DNA from: an uncultured Dietzia sp.
Lineage (GTDB): Bacteria; Actinomycetota; Actinomycetes; Mycobacteriales; Mycobacteriaceae
Assembly (NCBI RefSeq): GCF_937873725.1
Contig: NZ_CALMYY010000067.1
Coordinates: 16,543 to 80,542, forward strand
DNA length: 64,000 nucleotides
Direction of reading: 5' to 3'
This document shows, piece by piece, positions 28,822 to 37,047 of the stretch. Below the pieces are notes generated by a model. That model searched no databases and had not been told where the DNA came from. It worked only from the letters and a program-made list of their open reading frames with translations. The position numbers were made by a program, and so were the translations under genes. Numbering within the stretch: position 1 is the stretch's first letter; each line of letters begins with the position of its first letter.

Positions 28822-29751
28822 GAACCCACACACCGCGTGCTCTCCGTGGTGGAGGCGCTCGCCGCGGACGGTCCTCCCCTCCCCCTGTCCGAGATCGCCC
28901 GCGAGGCCGAGGCCAGCCGCTCGACCCTCCACGCCGTGCTGGCGGAGATGCGGGCGCAGGGGTGGGCCGAGAAGGTGGCGGGCGGCTGGCGGGCCGGACC
29001 GCGCCTCCGGGCGGTGGGCGCCCTGCTGGCCGCGGAGGTCGATCTGGCGAGGGCCGCCCGGGAGCCGCTCGAGGCGCTGGCCGAGGCCACCGGGATCGCG
29101 GCTGTGGTCTTCGAGGTCCGCGAGGGGATGGCCGAGGTCGTGGACTCGGCCGGGTCGGGCATGCGCACGGCGTCCCGCGGGGTCGTGCCGGTCGGTCACG
29201 TGGTGCCGCTCCGGGCACCCTTCGCCCGCGAGCTCGCGGCCCGCCTGCCGATGGTCGAGCAGCGGCGGTGGCTGGCCGAGTCCGGCGGCCTGACCCCGGC
29301 GGCGCGCGAGCGCCTGGAGCTGGTCCTGCCCCAGATCGCGCGCCGCGGCTGGTCCGTCGAGCGGCTCACCCCCGGGCGTCGCGAGCTACTGCGGATGGCC
29401 GACTCGCTGGAGGCCTCCGGAATCGGTTCGCTGGTGCGCGACCGCGTGTCGGAGCTCTTCGTGGAGCTGTCCGAGATCGACGTGACCGACGCCGAACTCG
29501 CCGGCACCGCCGACCTGGCGGTGGCCTCGGTGGCCGCCCCCGTGCTGCGCGCGGACGGCCGGGCCGTGGGGTCGGTGGCCGTCCCCCCGGGACGGCGCAT
29601 GACCCGCCGGGCCGTCGCGCGGGCGGTGGAGGCGGTCACCGCGTGCGCCGGCGACGTGTCGGCCCGGCTGGCCTCCCGGCCCGGCCCGGCCCGCGCCGCC
29701 GTCCTGCCGCCGCACCTCGTGCACCCGGCGCACGCCGCCCGCGTCCCCTGA
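28813..29751 (+). CDS. IclR-family transcriptional regulator
   Basis: A 312-residue protein. The N-terminal winged helix (about 5-70) has LPLSEIAREAEASRSTLHAVLAEM, followed by an IclR effector-type domain with GHVVPLRAPFARELAARLP and ASVAAPVLRADGRAVGSVAV. The usual effector-domain motifs are degenerate. ATG 28813 is inside an inverted repeat and lacks a ribosome site; ATG 28801 in the same frame would add four residues. It is divergent from cysD and codirectional with the AcoR-like regulator. The regulated genes are unknown. Confidence 0.72.
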   Translation: MRHEPTHRVLSVVEALAADGPPLPLSEIAREAEASRSTLHAVLAEMRAQGWAEKVAGGWRAGPRLRAVGALLAAEVDLARAAREPLEALAEATGIAAVVFEVREGMAEVVDSAGSGMRTASRGVVPVGHVVPLRAPFARELAARLPMVEQRRWLAESGGLTPAARERLELVLPQIARRGWSVERLTPGRRELLRMADSLEASGIGSLVRDRVSELFVELSEIDVTDAELAGTADLAVASVAAPVLRADGRAVGSVAVPPGRRMTRRAVARAVEAVTACAGDVSARLASRPGPARAAVLPPHLVHPAHAARVP

Positions 29752-29871
29752 CCCGCGGGATCGGGAGCGGGCGCAGGCGCGGGAGCGGGAGCGGGCGCAG
29801 GGCATCCGCGGCGCCGGCCGCGGCATCGGTATGGTGTCGGTCACACTCCCCTCGCGCTCCGGAGGTGGTCC

Positions 29872-31581
29872 ATGACCCCGCCCTCACCACCCACCCCGTC
29901 GGGACCCGGCGAGGACCAGCTGGGGATGTCGTGGCGCCGGTCGGCGCTGACCGGGCTCACCCCGAAGAGCGCACGCCCGGGCGCCCCTCACCCTCGCGCC
30001 AGCCGGTCCCACCGCCTGATCGAGGCCGCCCGCCCGGTGATGGACGCGCTGGACCCCGTCCTGCGCGACACGGGAGCCACCCTCCTGCTGGCGGACCGCG
30101 ACGGCCGGGTCATCCGGACCGTCCGCGACAACGCACGGATCTCCCGCATGCTGCTGCGGCGCGGGGTCGACGACGGCGCCACGCTCACCGAGGAGGCCGT
30201 GGGCAACAACGGGATCGGGACGGCTCTGGAGACCCGCGCCGGGGTGTTCATCCACGGCGAACAGCACTTCGCGGAGGTCCTGCGCGACTTCGTCTGCTAC
30301 GGGCACCCGATCGTCGACCCGCTCACCCGACGGCTGGTCGGGGCGGTGGACCTGACCGGCATGAGCGCGGACGCCTCCCGCATGTTCGCCCCGTTCGTGC
30401 GCAAGATCGTCGCGGACATCGAGGCCCGCTACGTGGACACCGCCCGCGCCGACGACCGCGAGCTCTGGCACCGCTTTGTCGAACGCACCCGCTCCTCGGA
30501 CACCGCGACCTGCGCGTTCGGCGACGAGGTGGTGCTGGCCTCGCACTACAGCCTGGAGCGGCTGGACTCCCGGGACATCGTGACGCTCCGGCGGCTGGTC
30601 GAGCGCGGAGAGGTGAGCGACGCCGTGGAGCTCTCGATGGGCACGGTGGGCGTGCTAGCGAGCCGGGTCGGCCGCCGCGGGCACCTGCTCGACCTGACGT
30701 TCCCGGAGCCGCCGGACCCGTCCGTGCCCACCGTCAGCATGCCCACCGTCAGCATGCCCACCGTCCGCGTGCCCACCGTCGCGAAGTCCGCGCCCACGGT
30801 CGCCCCGACGACGGGCGCCCCGACGACCGCGCTGGCGCACGCCGTGGAGGGGCCCCCGGGGTCGGGGAGGACGACGACGGCGAGGGCGATCGCCGGCCCG
30901 GACGCCCTGCACGTCCGGCTCGCCGAGGCGGACAGCGCGGAGGCGGCGTGGCGGGACCTGGCCGCCCCAGCCCTCCGCGACCGGGGCGATCGGGGCACGC
31001 CGCTGGTCCTGGACGACATCGACCTGCTCGACGACGCCGACCTGCGCCGCCTGGCTGCGCGCCTGGGGTCGGCGGGGGCCGGCCTCGTCGTCGTCACCAG
31101 TCGCGAGGGTCCCCGCGCGGCGGTGGCGCAGGCGCTCGACGCGTGCGGGGCGCGGACGGTGCTGCGCCCGCTGCACGAGCGCGGCGCCGAGGGCGGCGAG
31201 ATCGTCCGCCGGATGGTCGCCGATCTGGCCGCCGAGCGCGGGCTCGTCGAGCCGGCGGTGTCCGCGCGGTTCGTGGACGCGGTCTGCTCGTCGGACCTGC
31301 CCAACGGGCTGGTGTCCCTCCGGTCGATCCTCCTCGAGTGCCTGGGCGGGATCCCGGGAGTCCCACCGGGGACGGGCCGGGCGACCCTCGACGTGGGCTC
31401 GCTCCCCTCCCGCGCCCGCTCCGCCCGGCCACCCCGCGCCGGCGAGTTGGCCCGCGGCGAGTACGACGCGATCGTCGCGGCACTGGCGGAGTGCGACGGC
31501 GTGCGGTCCCGGGCAGCCCGACGGCTGGGCATCAGCCGAACCACCCTCTACGCCCGTATGAGGGAGTTCGGGCTGTCCTAG
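29872..31581 (+). CDS. AcoR-like GAF/Fis-type regulator with defective ATPase domain
   Basis: A 569-residue regulator. A GAF-like sensor is near residues 50-200 (EEAVGNNGIGTALETRAGVFIHGEQHF is the AcoR hallmark). A Pro-Thr-Val repeat linker (about 283-305), a reduced AAA-like domain and a C-terminal Fis-type helix-turn-helix (SRAARRLGISRTTLYARM) follow. The P-loop reads GPPGSGRTT with Arg instead of Lys, and there is no GAFTGA loop, so it should not activate sigma-54, which these actinobacteria lack. It precedes the aldehyde and alcohol dehydrogenase genes it probably controls. ATG 29872 follows GGAGGTGG. Confidence 0.8.
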   Translation: MTPPSPPTPSGPGEDQLGMSWRRSALTGLTPKSARPGAPHPRASRSHRLIEAARPVMDALDPVLRDTGATLLLADRDGRVIRTVRDNARISRMLLRRGVDDGATLTEEAVGNNGIGTALETRAGVFIHGEQHFAEVLRDFVCYGHPIVDPLTRRLVGAVDLTGMSADASRMFAPFVRKIVADIEARYVDTARADDRELWHRFVERTRSSDTATCAFGDEVVLASHYSLERLDSRDIVTLRRLVERGEVSDAVELSMGTVGVLASRVGRRGHLLDLTFPEPPDPSVPTVSMPTVSMPTVRVPTVAKSAPTVAPTTGAPTTALAHAVEGPPGSGRTTTARAIAGPDALHVRLAEADSAEAAWRDLAAPALRDRGDRGTPLVLDDIDLLDDADLRRLAARLGSAGAGLVVVTSREGPRAAVAQALDACGARTVLRPLHERGAEGGEIVRRMVADLAAERGLVEPAVSARFVDAVCSSDLPNGLVSLRSILLECLGGIPGVPPGTGRATLDVGSLPSRARSARPPRAGELARGEYDAIVAALAECDGVRSRAARRLGISRTTLYARMREFGLS

Positions 31582-31584
31582 AGG

Positions 31585-31603
31585 GTGTCCAGAAACTGAA
31601 CAC
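31585..31603. promoter_or_regulatory. Imperfect palindrome upstream of aldehyde dehydrogenase
   Basis: GTGTCCAGAAACTGAACAC has 8-bp arms around AAA with one mismatch. It starts 4 bp after the AcoR-like gene and 80 bp before the aldehyde dehydrogenase ATG. Fis-type regulators bind such sites, so it is a candidate operator for the neighbouring regulator. Confidence 0.4.
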
Positions 31604-31634
31604 TCCGAGCCCCGGCGCCGGCCCCATGATGGAT

Positions 31635-31650
31635 TGTGACCGGCCTCACA
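31635..31650. promoter_or_regulatory. Perfect CRP/GlxR-type site
   Basis: TGTGACCGGCCTCACA matches TGTGA-N6-TCACA exactly. It lies 33 bp before the aldehyde dehydrogenase ATG, overlapping the expected promoter or leader. GlxR is the CRP-type cAMP regulator of corynebacteria, so carbon-source control is likely. Confidence 0.6.
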
Positions 31651-31682
31651 TCGGGCCGGTCTCCGACCCCGGAGGTATTTCC

Positions 31683-33212
31683 ATGACCGGCACACTCTCC
31701 CGCGAGGGCGACACGGCGAACCAGGTCGACCAGCGGCTCGGCGCCGAGGCCCGCGAGTTCCTCGCCCGCCCCCACCGGCTGTTCATCGACGGACAATGGG
31801 TCGACGCCGCCGACGGCCGCACGTTCGGCACCTACGATCCCGCCACCGGCGCCGAGATCGCCCAGGTCGCGCACGGCGGACCCGAGGACGTCGACCGCGC
31901 CGTGGCCGCCGCCCGCCGCGCGTTCGACGACGGCGCGTGGGCCACCATGAAGCCCAACAAGCGCGAGCAGATCCTCTGGCGGATCGGCGACCTGCTGGAT
32001 GCCAAGGCGGAGATGCTCGGCCAGATCGAGGCCCTGGACAACGGCAAGTCCGCGGCCATCGCCACCGCCGTCGACGTGGCGTGGGCGGCCGACGTGTTCC
32101 GCTACTACGCGGGCTGGTCCACCAAGATCGAGGGCTCCACCGTCAACGTGTCCATGCCGTTCGCCGGCGACGCGCAGTTCCACGCCTACACCCAGCGCGT
32201 GCCGGTGGGCGTGTGCGGGCAGATCATCCCGTGGAACTTCCCGATCCTCATGGCCTCGTGGAAGCTCGCGCCCGCCCTGGCCACCGGCAACACGCTGGTG
32301 CTCAAGCCGGCCGAGCAGACGCCGCTGACCGCGCTGCTGCTGGGCGAGATCATGGCCGAGGCCGGGGTGCCGGACGGCGTGGTGAACATCATCACCGGAT
32401 TCGGCGACGCCGGTGCCGCGATCTCCGGCCATGACGGCGTGGACAAGGTGGCCTTCACCGGCTCGACCGAGGTGGGCAAGCTGATCGTCGACGCCGCCAA
32501 GGGCAATCTCAAGAAGGTCTCCCTGGAGCTGGGCGGCAAGAGCGCCAACATCGTCTTTGCCGACTGCGACTGGGACGCCGCCGTGGCCGGGTCCGTGGCC
32601 GCCTGGATGTTCAACCACGGCCAGGCGTGCACCGCCGGCACGCGGCTCTACGTGGAGGACTCGATCTACGAGGAGTTCACGCAGGCCGTCGCCGACGCCG
32701 CCGCCCAGGCCACCATCGGGCACGGCCTGGACCCCGCCACCACGCTCGGTCCGGTGGTCGACCAGGACCAGTTCGACAAGGTCTCCTACTACCTGCGGGC
32801 CGGGATCGAGGACGGCGGACGGGCCCTGACCGGGGGCGGACGTCACGGCGACACCGGCTACTTCATCCAGCCCACCGTGTTCGTGGACGTGGAACCCGAC
32901 CACCGCGTGGTGACCGAGGAGATCTTCGGCCCCGTCGTGGCGGCCCTGCGCTTCTCCGACATGGACGACGCCGTCCGCCAGGCCAACGACTCGATGTACG
33001 GCCTCGCCGCCGGGGTCTGGACCAAGGACATCTCCAAGGCCCACAAGGTGGCGAGTCGGCTGCAGGCCGGCTCCGTGTGGGTCAACCAGTACAACGGCTT
33101 CGACACCGCCATGCCCTTCGGCGGGTTCAAGCAGTCCGGCTGGGGCCGCGAACTGGGCCGGGGTCCGCTCGCCCTCTCCCCCCAGCCCCGCTCGGTCAAC
33201 TCCCAGCTCTGA
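31683..33212 (+). CDS. NAD-dependent aldehyde dehydrogenase
   Basis: A 509-residue enzyme oxidising aldehydes to acids. PWNFPILMASWKLAPALA, GSTEVGK, the general base Glu282 (SLELGGKS) and nucleophile Cys316 (GQACTAG) are all present. The last residues (GRGPLALSPQPRSVNSQL) depart from the usual GREALDAYTQTKSV ending, though the frame is intact. ATG 31683 follows GGAGG. With the alcohol dehydrogenase 31 bp downstream it forms an alcohol-to-acid pathway, probably induced via the upstream AcoR-like regulator. Confidence 0.92.
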   Translation: MTGTLSREGDTANQVDQRLGAEAREFLARPHRLFIDGQWVDAADGRTFGTYDPATGAEIAQVAHGGPEDVDRAVAAARRAFDDGAWATMKPNKREQILWRIGDLLDAKAEMLGQIEALDNGKSAAIATAVDVAWAADVFRYYAGWSTKIEGSTVNVSMPFAGDAQFHAYTQRVPVGVCGQIIPWNFPILMASWKLAPALATGNTLVLKPAEQTPLTALLLGEIMAEAGVPDGVVNIITGFGDAGAAISGHDGVDKVAFTGSTEVGKLIVDAAKGNLKKVSLELGGKSANIVFADCDWDAAVAGSVAAWMFNHGQACTAGTRLYVEDSIYEEFTQAVADAAAQATIGHGLDPATTLGPVVDQDQFDKVSYYLRAGIEDGGRALTGGGRHGDTGYFIQPTVFVDVEPDHRVVTEEIFGPVVAALRFSDMDDAVRQANDSMYGLAAGVWTKDISKAHKVASRLQAGSVWVNQYNGFDTAMPFGGFKQSGWGRELGRGPLALSPQPRSVNSQL

Positions 33213-33243
33213 TCTCCCCCTCCTCTCCGAAAGGAACTCCGCC

Positions 33244-34356
33244 GTGAAGACCAAGGCAGCAGTGCTGTTCGACCTCCACAAGCCGTTCGAGATCATCGAA
33301 CTCGACCTCGACGACCCCGGGCCCGGCGAGGTCCTGATCAAGTACACGGCCGCCGGCCTGTGCCACTCCGACCTGCACCTGTCCGACGGCTCCCTCCCCC
33401 CGCGCTTCCCGATCGTGGGCGGGCACGAGGGCGCCGGGATCATCGAGGCCGTCGGCGTGGGCGTCACCAAGGTCAAGCCGGGTGACCACGTGGTCTGCTC
33501 CTTCATCCCCAACTGCGGCACCTGCCGCTACTGCTCGACCGGGCGGCAGAACCTGTGCGACATGGGTGCGACGATCCTCGAGGGCCACATGCCCGACGGG
33601 ACCTTCCGCTTCCACTCGGGCGGCAAGGACTTCGGCGCCATGTGCATGCTCGGGACGTTCTCCGAGCGGTCGGTGATCTCGCAGCACTCCGTGGTGAAGG
33701 TCGACGACTGGCTGCCGCTGGACAAGGCCGTGCTGGTGGGCTGCGGTGTGCCGTCCGGCTGGGGCACCGCCACCTACGCCGGCAACGTCCGCCAGGGCGA
33801 CACCGTGGTGATCTACGGCATCGGCGGCCTGGGCATCAACGCCGTGCAGGGCGCCGTCCACTCGGGTGCCCGGCACGTGGTGGTGGTGGACCCCGTCCAG
33901 TTCAAGCGCGACGAGGCCCTGAAGTTCGGCGCCACCCACGCCTTTGCCGACGCCGCCGAGGCCCACGCCGAGGTGGAGAAGCTCACCTGGGGCCAGATGG
34001 CCGACCAGGCCCTCATCCTGGTCGGGACCGTCGAGGAGCAGGTCGTCTCCAGCGCCTTCGACGTGATCGGCAAGGGCGGCCGGGTCGTGATCACCGGCCT
34101 GGGCAACATGACCGACAAGACGGTGCAGGTCAGCGGCACGATGATGGCCCTGTTCGGCAAGACCATCACGGGCACCCTGTTCGGCTCCGCCAACCCGCAG
34201 TACGACATCGTCAAGCTGCTGCGCCTGTACGACGAGGGCAAGCTCAAGCTGGACGAGCTCATCACCACGACGTACACGCTCGACCAGGTCAACCAGGGCT
34301 ACCAGGATCTGCAGGACGGCAAGATCATGCGGGGCGTGATCATCCACGACAGCTGA
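33244..34356 (+). CDS. NDMA-dependent (Rxyl_3153-type) zinc alcohol dehydrogenase
   Basis: A 370-residue medium-chain dehydrogenase. Catalytic zinc ligands lie in GLCHSDLH and GGHEGAG, the structural zinc loop is CGTCRYCSTGRQNLC, and the NAD fold is YGIGGLGINAVQGA. The long insertion with FRFHSGGKDFGAMCMLGTFSE is characteristic of the actinobacterial NDMA-dependent alcohol dehydrogenase family, which holds NAD tightly and may need a special electron acceptor such as mycofactocin. No mycofactocin genes are in this window. GTG 33244 follows AAAGGAA. Confidence 0.88.
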   Translation: MKTKAAVLFDLHKPFEIIELDLDDPGPGEVLIKYTAAGLCHSDLHLSDGSLPPRFPIVGGHEGAGIIEAVGVGVTKVKPGDHVVCSFIPNCGTCRYCSTGRQNLCDMGATILEGHMPDGTFRFHSGGKDFGAMCMLGTFSERSVISQHSVVKVDDWLPLDKAVLVGCGVPSGWGTATYAGNVRQGDTVVIYGIGGLGINAVQGAVHSGARHVVVVDPVQFKRDEALKFGATHAFADAAEAHAEVEKLTWGQMADQALILVGTVEEQVVSSAFDVIGKGGRVVITGLGNMTDKTVQVSGTMMALFGKTITGTLFGSANPQYDIVKLLRLYDEGKLKLDELITTTYTLDQVNQGYQDLQDGKIMRGVIIHDS

Positions 34357-34431
34357 TCCGCCCGCCCGGCAGCCCGGCCCGCCCGCCAGCCGGCCGGCCG
34401 GCCAGCCCGCCCAGCCCGCAACCGCTACGCA

Positions 34432-34475
34432 GCCGCCTGATCCGCTACCTGATTCCGGGTAGCGGATCAGGCGGC
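34432..34475. terminator. Bidirectional 18-bp hairpin between convergent genes
   Basis: A perfect 18-bp stem, GCCGCCTGATCCGCTACC (34432-34449) against its complement (34458-34475), with an 8-base loop. It sits between the converging alcohol dehydrogenase and SDR genes. No U-run follows. It contains the ATCCGCTAC word that is also repeated at 24.8 kb. The rest of the 186-bp gap is GC-rich repeats with no gene. Confidence 0.75.
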
Positions 34476-34542
34476 CGAGTAGCGGATTCGCAGAAGCGAG
34501 GTGGCGGTGGGGCGGTGGGGCGGGGACGGGCCGGGCTCCGAT

Positions 34543-35466
34543 CTACGGAGTCGGCGCGCCGCCGGTCACCGAGAGCGTGTTGCCGGTGGTGTACGAGGAC
34601 TCCTCGGAGGCCAGGTACACGTAGGCGCCGGCCATCTCCACGGGCTGCCCCGGCCGACCGAGCGGGTTCTTCTGCCCGAAGTACGGCAGCTTCTCCGGCT
34701 TCTGCCCGCCGGTGACCTGCAGCGCGGTCCAGAAGGGCCCGGGCGCGACGGCGTTCACCCGGATCCCCCGCGGCGCGAGCTGCTGCGCCAACGCCTTGGA
34801 CATGGTGTTCACCCCCGCCCGCGAGGTCGCGTAGTCCACCAGGCCGGGCGACGGGGTGTAGGCCTGCACCGACGAGGTGAAGATGACGCTCGCGCCGGGC
34901 CGCAGGTGCCCGAGGGCTTCCTGGGTCATCCAGAACGGCGCCGAGAGGTTGACGTTCATCGTCTCCGCCCACTGCTCGGAGGTCAGGTCCTCGAGGTTCT
35001 CCACGTAGGTCTGCCGAGCGGCGTTGAGCACCAGCACGTCGATCCCGCCGAGCCCGGCCACGGCGTCCCGGACGATCCCCCGCGCCACCGCCTCCTGCCC
35101 CACATCGCCGGGCAGCAGTACGCATGTCCGGCCGGCCTCGCGGACCAACCGGGCGACCTCGTCGGCGTCGGACTGCTCGGAGGGCAGGTAGCCGATCGCC
35201 ACGTCGGCGCCCTCGCGCGCGTACGCGATCGCCACGGCCCGGCCGATCCCCGAGTCGCCGCCGGTGACGAGCGCGCGCCGCCCGGTCAGCCGCCCGTGAC
35301 CGACGTACGACGTCTCGCCGTGGTCGGCTGGCGGCGTCAGCTCGGAGGCGAGCCCCGGCGCGGGCTGCGCCTGCAGGGGGATCTCCACCGGGTATTTGGA
35401 GGTGGGATCGATGAGCGGCTGGTCAGCGGGCCGACCGGGGGATCCGGTCGAGGAATCGTCGGTCAC
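34543..35466 (-). CDS. SDR oxidoreductase (YghA-like) with Lys-to-Arg change in active site
   Basis: A 307-residue SDR of the YghA/YhdF long form, with a Pro-rich N-terminus before GRRALVTGGDSGIGRAVA and YLPSEQSDADEV. The catalytic Ser is in FTSSVQAY. The Tyr-x3-Lys motif reads YATSR, so the catalytic Lys is Arg. The C-terminus (GNTLSVTGG) is normal. GTG 35466 follows AGGAGG. Relatives reduce carbonyls under stress. The Arg may reduce activity or indicate an altered mechanism. Confidence 0.82.
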   Translation of the reverse strand: MTDDSSTGSPGRPADQPLIDPTSKYPVEIPLQAQPAPGLASELTPPADHGETSYVGHGRLTGRRALVTGGDSGIGRAVAIAYAREGADVAIGYLPSEQSDADEVARLVREAGRTCVLLPGDVGQEAVARGIVRDAVAGLGGIDVLVLNAARQTYVENLEDLTSEQWAETMNVNLSAPFWMTQEALGHLRPGASVIFTSSVQAYTPSPGLVDYATSRAGVNTMSKALAQQLAPRGIRVNAVAPGPFWTALQVTGGQKPEKLPYFGQKNPLGRPGQPVEMAGAYVYLASEESSYTTGNTLSVTGGAPTP

Positions 35467-35593
35467 GGGCGGCCTCCTGCGTCGTCGGGCCTCCGACCGT
35501 ACGCCCCGGCGCCGGCCATGCGACCGGATGCGAACCCGCGACCGATCCCCCACACTTCCACCACGACCCGCACCCCTCGACCAAGGAGCTGAC

Positions 35594-35818
35594 ATGCCCC
35601 GGTACCGCGTGATCGATCCCGAGCAGAACGTGATCGACGAGAAGGAGTTCGCCGACGACACCAAGGCCTACGACTGGTTCAAGACGGTCGAGGTCCCGGA
35701 CGACGCCCTCGGCTACGCCATGCAGGTCGACATGGACGGCGAGTGGACCCACTTCGAGAGCAACGACGGCGGCACCAACACCTCGCCCGCCGCCGAGCCC
35801 GGCACGGGAACCCCCTGA
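35594..35818 (+). CDS. Small acidic conserved-looking hypothetical protein
   Basis: A 74-residue protein starting MPRYRVIDPEQNVIDEKEFA, with alternating strand/helix character up to HFESNDGG and a disordered Pro/Ala/Thr tail. AAGGAG precedes ATG 35594. The compact first 58 residues suggest a small alpha/beta domain. It stands between two inward-facing SDR genes. No family name is recognised. Confidence 0.65.
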   Translation: MPRYRVIDPEQNVIDEKEFADDTKAYDWFKTVEVPDDALGYAMQVDMDGEWTHFESNDGGTNTSPAAEPGTGTP

Positions 35819-35857
35819 CCCGGTCCCTCGGGGCCCGGCCCCGAGGGAGACACCAGG

Positions 35858-36622
35858 TCAGCCCTTGACCAGCCCGCCGTCCACGATGAGGTTCTGCCCC
35901 GTCACCGCCCGCGCCCACGGCGAGGCGAAGAACAGCACCGCGTCGGCGAGCTCGGCGGGGGCGATCACCCGGCGCAACGGGGTCCCCGAGGCGATGAGGT
36001 CAAAGACCTCGTCAGGTGTAGCGGCGCTCGCGTCGGTGGTCCGCAGCAGCCCGCCCGAGACCATGTTCACCGTGATGCCGTCCGGCCCGAGGTCGCTGGA
36101 CAGCGTCCGGGTCAGCGAGAGCGCGGCGGCCTTGGCGGCGGTGTAGTCGTGGTACGGCACCACCGGGTGCTGGAAGAGGTTGGTGCCGATGTTCACGATC
36201 CGGCCGAAGCCCGCCTCGCGCATCCCCGGCAGCGTGGCCTGGGTGGTGGCCAGCGTCGCCTTGACCGTGCCCCGCAGCTGCGAGTCGAAATCCGCCCAGG
36301 TGAGGGTCTCGGGGCGCGGGCGGGCGTCACCGTTGAACCGGAAGTCGGCGAGCGCGTTGTTGACCACGGTGGTGATCGGTGCGCCGAACCGGGCGCGGGC
36401 GGCGTCGACGAGGGCGCGCACCTCGTCGTCGTCGGTCACGTCCGCGCGCAGCGCCACCGCGCGGTCCTCGCCGATCTCGCGGACGAGGTCGGCCGCCGCG
36501 GCCTCGCTGCGCCGATAGTCGACGACGACGCGCGCACCCTCACGCGCGAATGCGCGGACGATCTCCGCGCCGAGCCCGCGGGCCCCTCCGGTCACCAGGA
36601 CGATCTGCTCGTCGATCCGCAT
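35858..36622 (-). CDS. SDR oxidoreductase under a TPP riboswitch
   Basis: A 254-residue SDR: VLVTGGARGLGAEIVRAFA, VVNNALADF, active-site YTAAK (with the Ser position in NIGTN replaced by Thr) and GQNLIVDGG. It looks like a 3-oxoacyl-ACP-reductase-type enzyme. A thiamine-pyrophosphate riboswitch lies immediately upstream, so it is probably repressed by TPP and linked to thiamine metabolism. I recall comparative work listing an unassigned reductase, oarX, in thiamine regulons but cannot confirm that this is it. ATG 36724 is in frame, well spaced from the aptamer's GGAGG and adds 34 Arg-rich residues. Poor third-position GC there favours ATG 36622. Confidence 0.78.
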   Translation of the reverse strand: MRIDEQIVLVTGGARGLGAEIVRAFAREGARVVVDYRRSEAAAADLVREIGEDRAVALRADVTDDDEVRALVDAARARFGAPITTVVNNALADFRFNGDARPRPETLTWADFDSQLRGTVKATLATTQATLPGMREAGFGRIVNIGTNLFQHPVVPYHDYTAAKAAALSLTRTLSSDLGPDGITVNMVSGGLLRTTDASAATPDEVFDLIASGTPLRRVIAPAELADAVLFFASPWARAVTGQNLIVDGGLVKG

Positions 36623-36724
36623 TGCCGCTCGCTTCCCGGCAGGCCCGGCGCGGAACCGATACGTGACGGTCCGGCCGCCACGGGATGCGCGGCGACCCGG
36701 GCCCGGCGCTCGTCGGCGCCGCAT

Positions 36725-36805
36725 CGACATTCCTCCGCTGGAACTACCCAGTTCAGGTTCTACGGGTGTGTTCTCAGCCCCCCGGATGGGCGGCACCCCG
36801 TGTCG
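36725..36805 (-). ncRNA. TPP riboswitch (THI element)
   Basis: Reading the minus strand, the core appears in order: CGACA, ACGGGGTGCC, a variable stem, GGCTGAGA, ACACACCCG, GAACCTGAACTGGGTA, CCAGCGGAGGAA, TGTCG. CGACA and TGTCG pair as the closing P1 stem. These are the conserved THI-box motifs. A GGAGG ribosome-site-like sequence sits inside the 3' part, so ligand binding could hide it directly. A TACACT -10-like element lies at about 36814-36819. Confidence 0.9.
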
Positions 36806-37010
36806 CGGGCCAGTGTAGATCACCCGGGCGGCGCGATTCGGCGGCGGCGCTCCCATCGGCCCGCTGCGTCCCCGTCGGGCTCGACCCGGGCCTCGGGCAG
36901 GGCGGCGGATCGGACCCCGCAGCGGGCCACTCAGCCCCCGCGAGGACCCCTCCGCGCGGTTGCTCGAGAAGTCGCCGCATTTGATCGAGCATCCGGCCCG
37001 GTTGCTCGTA

Positions 37011-37042
37011 CTCAGGTACGCGCCGCCGGCGTGCCCCGTGCG
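37011..37042 (-). repeat. Dispersed 32-bp block, copy A
   Basis: Read on the minus strand, this block matches 59017-59048 at 26 of 32 positions, including an exact GCGTACCTGAG. Each copy is adjacent to a 21-bp CTCGAGCA array. The two together look like one dispersed intergenic element in opposite orientations. Confidence 0.6.
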
Positions 37043-37047
37043 CTCGC

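Noticed and set aside
29872..31581. Sigma-54-dependent activator
   Set aside because: No GAFTGA motif, Lys of the P-loop is replaced, and these actinobacteria normally lack sigma-54.
32975..33212. Frameshift near the aldehyde dehydrogenase C-terminus
   Set aside because: The unusual tail can be aligned to the normal ending without changing frame, so substitutions are the simpler reading.
31578..33521. 647-codon minus-strand frame opposite aldehyde and alcohol dehydrogenase
   Set aside because: The plus strand carries complete catalytic motifs for both enzymes. The antisense product is low-complexity Gly/Val/His sequence.
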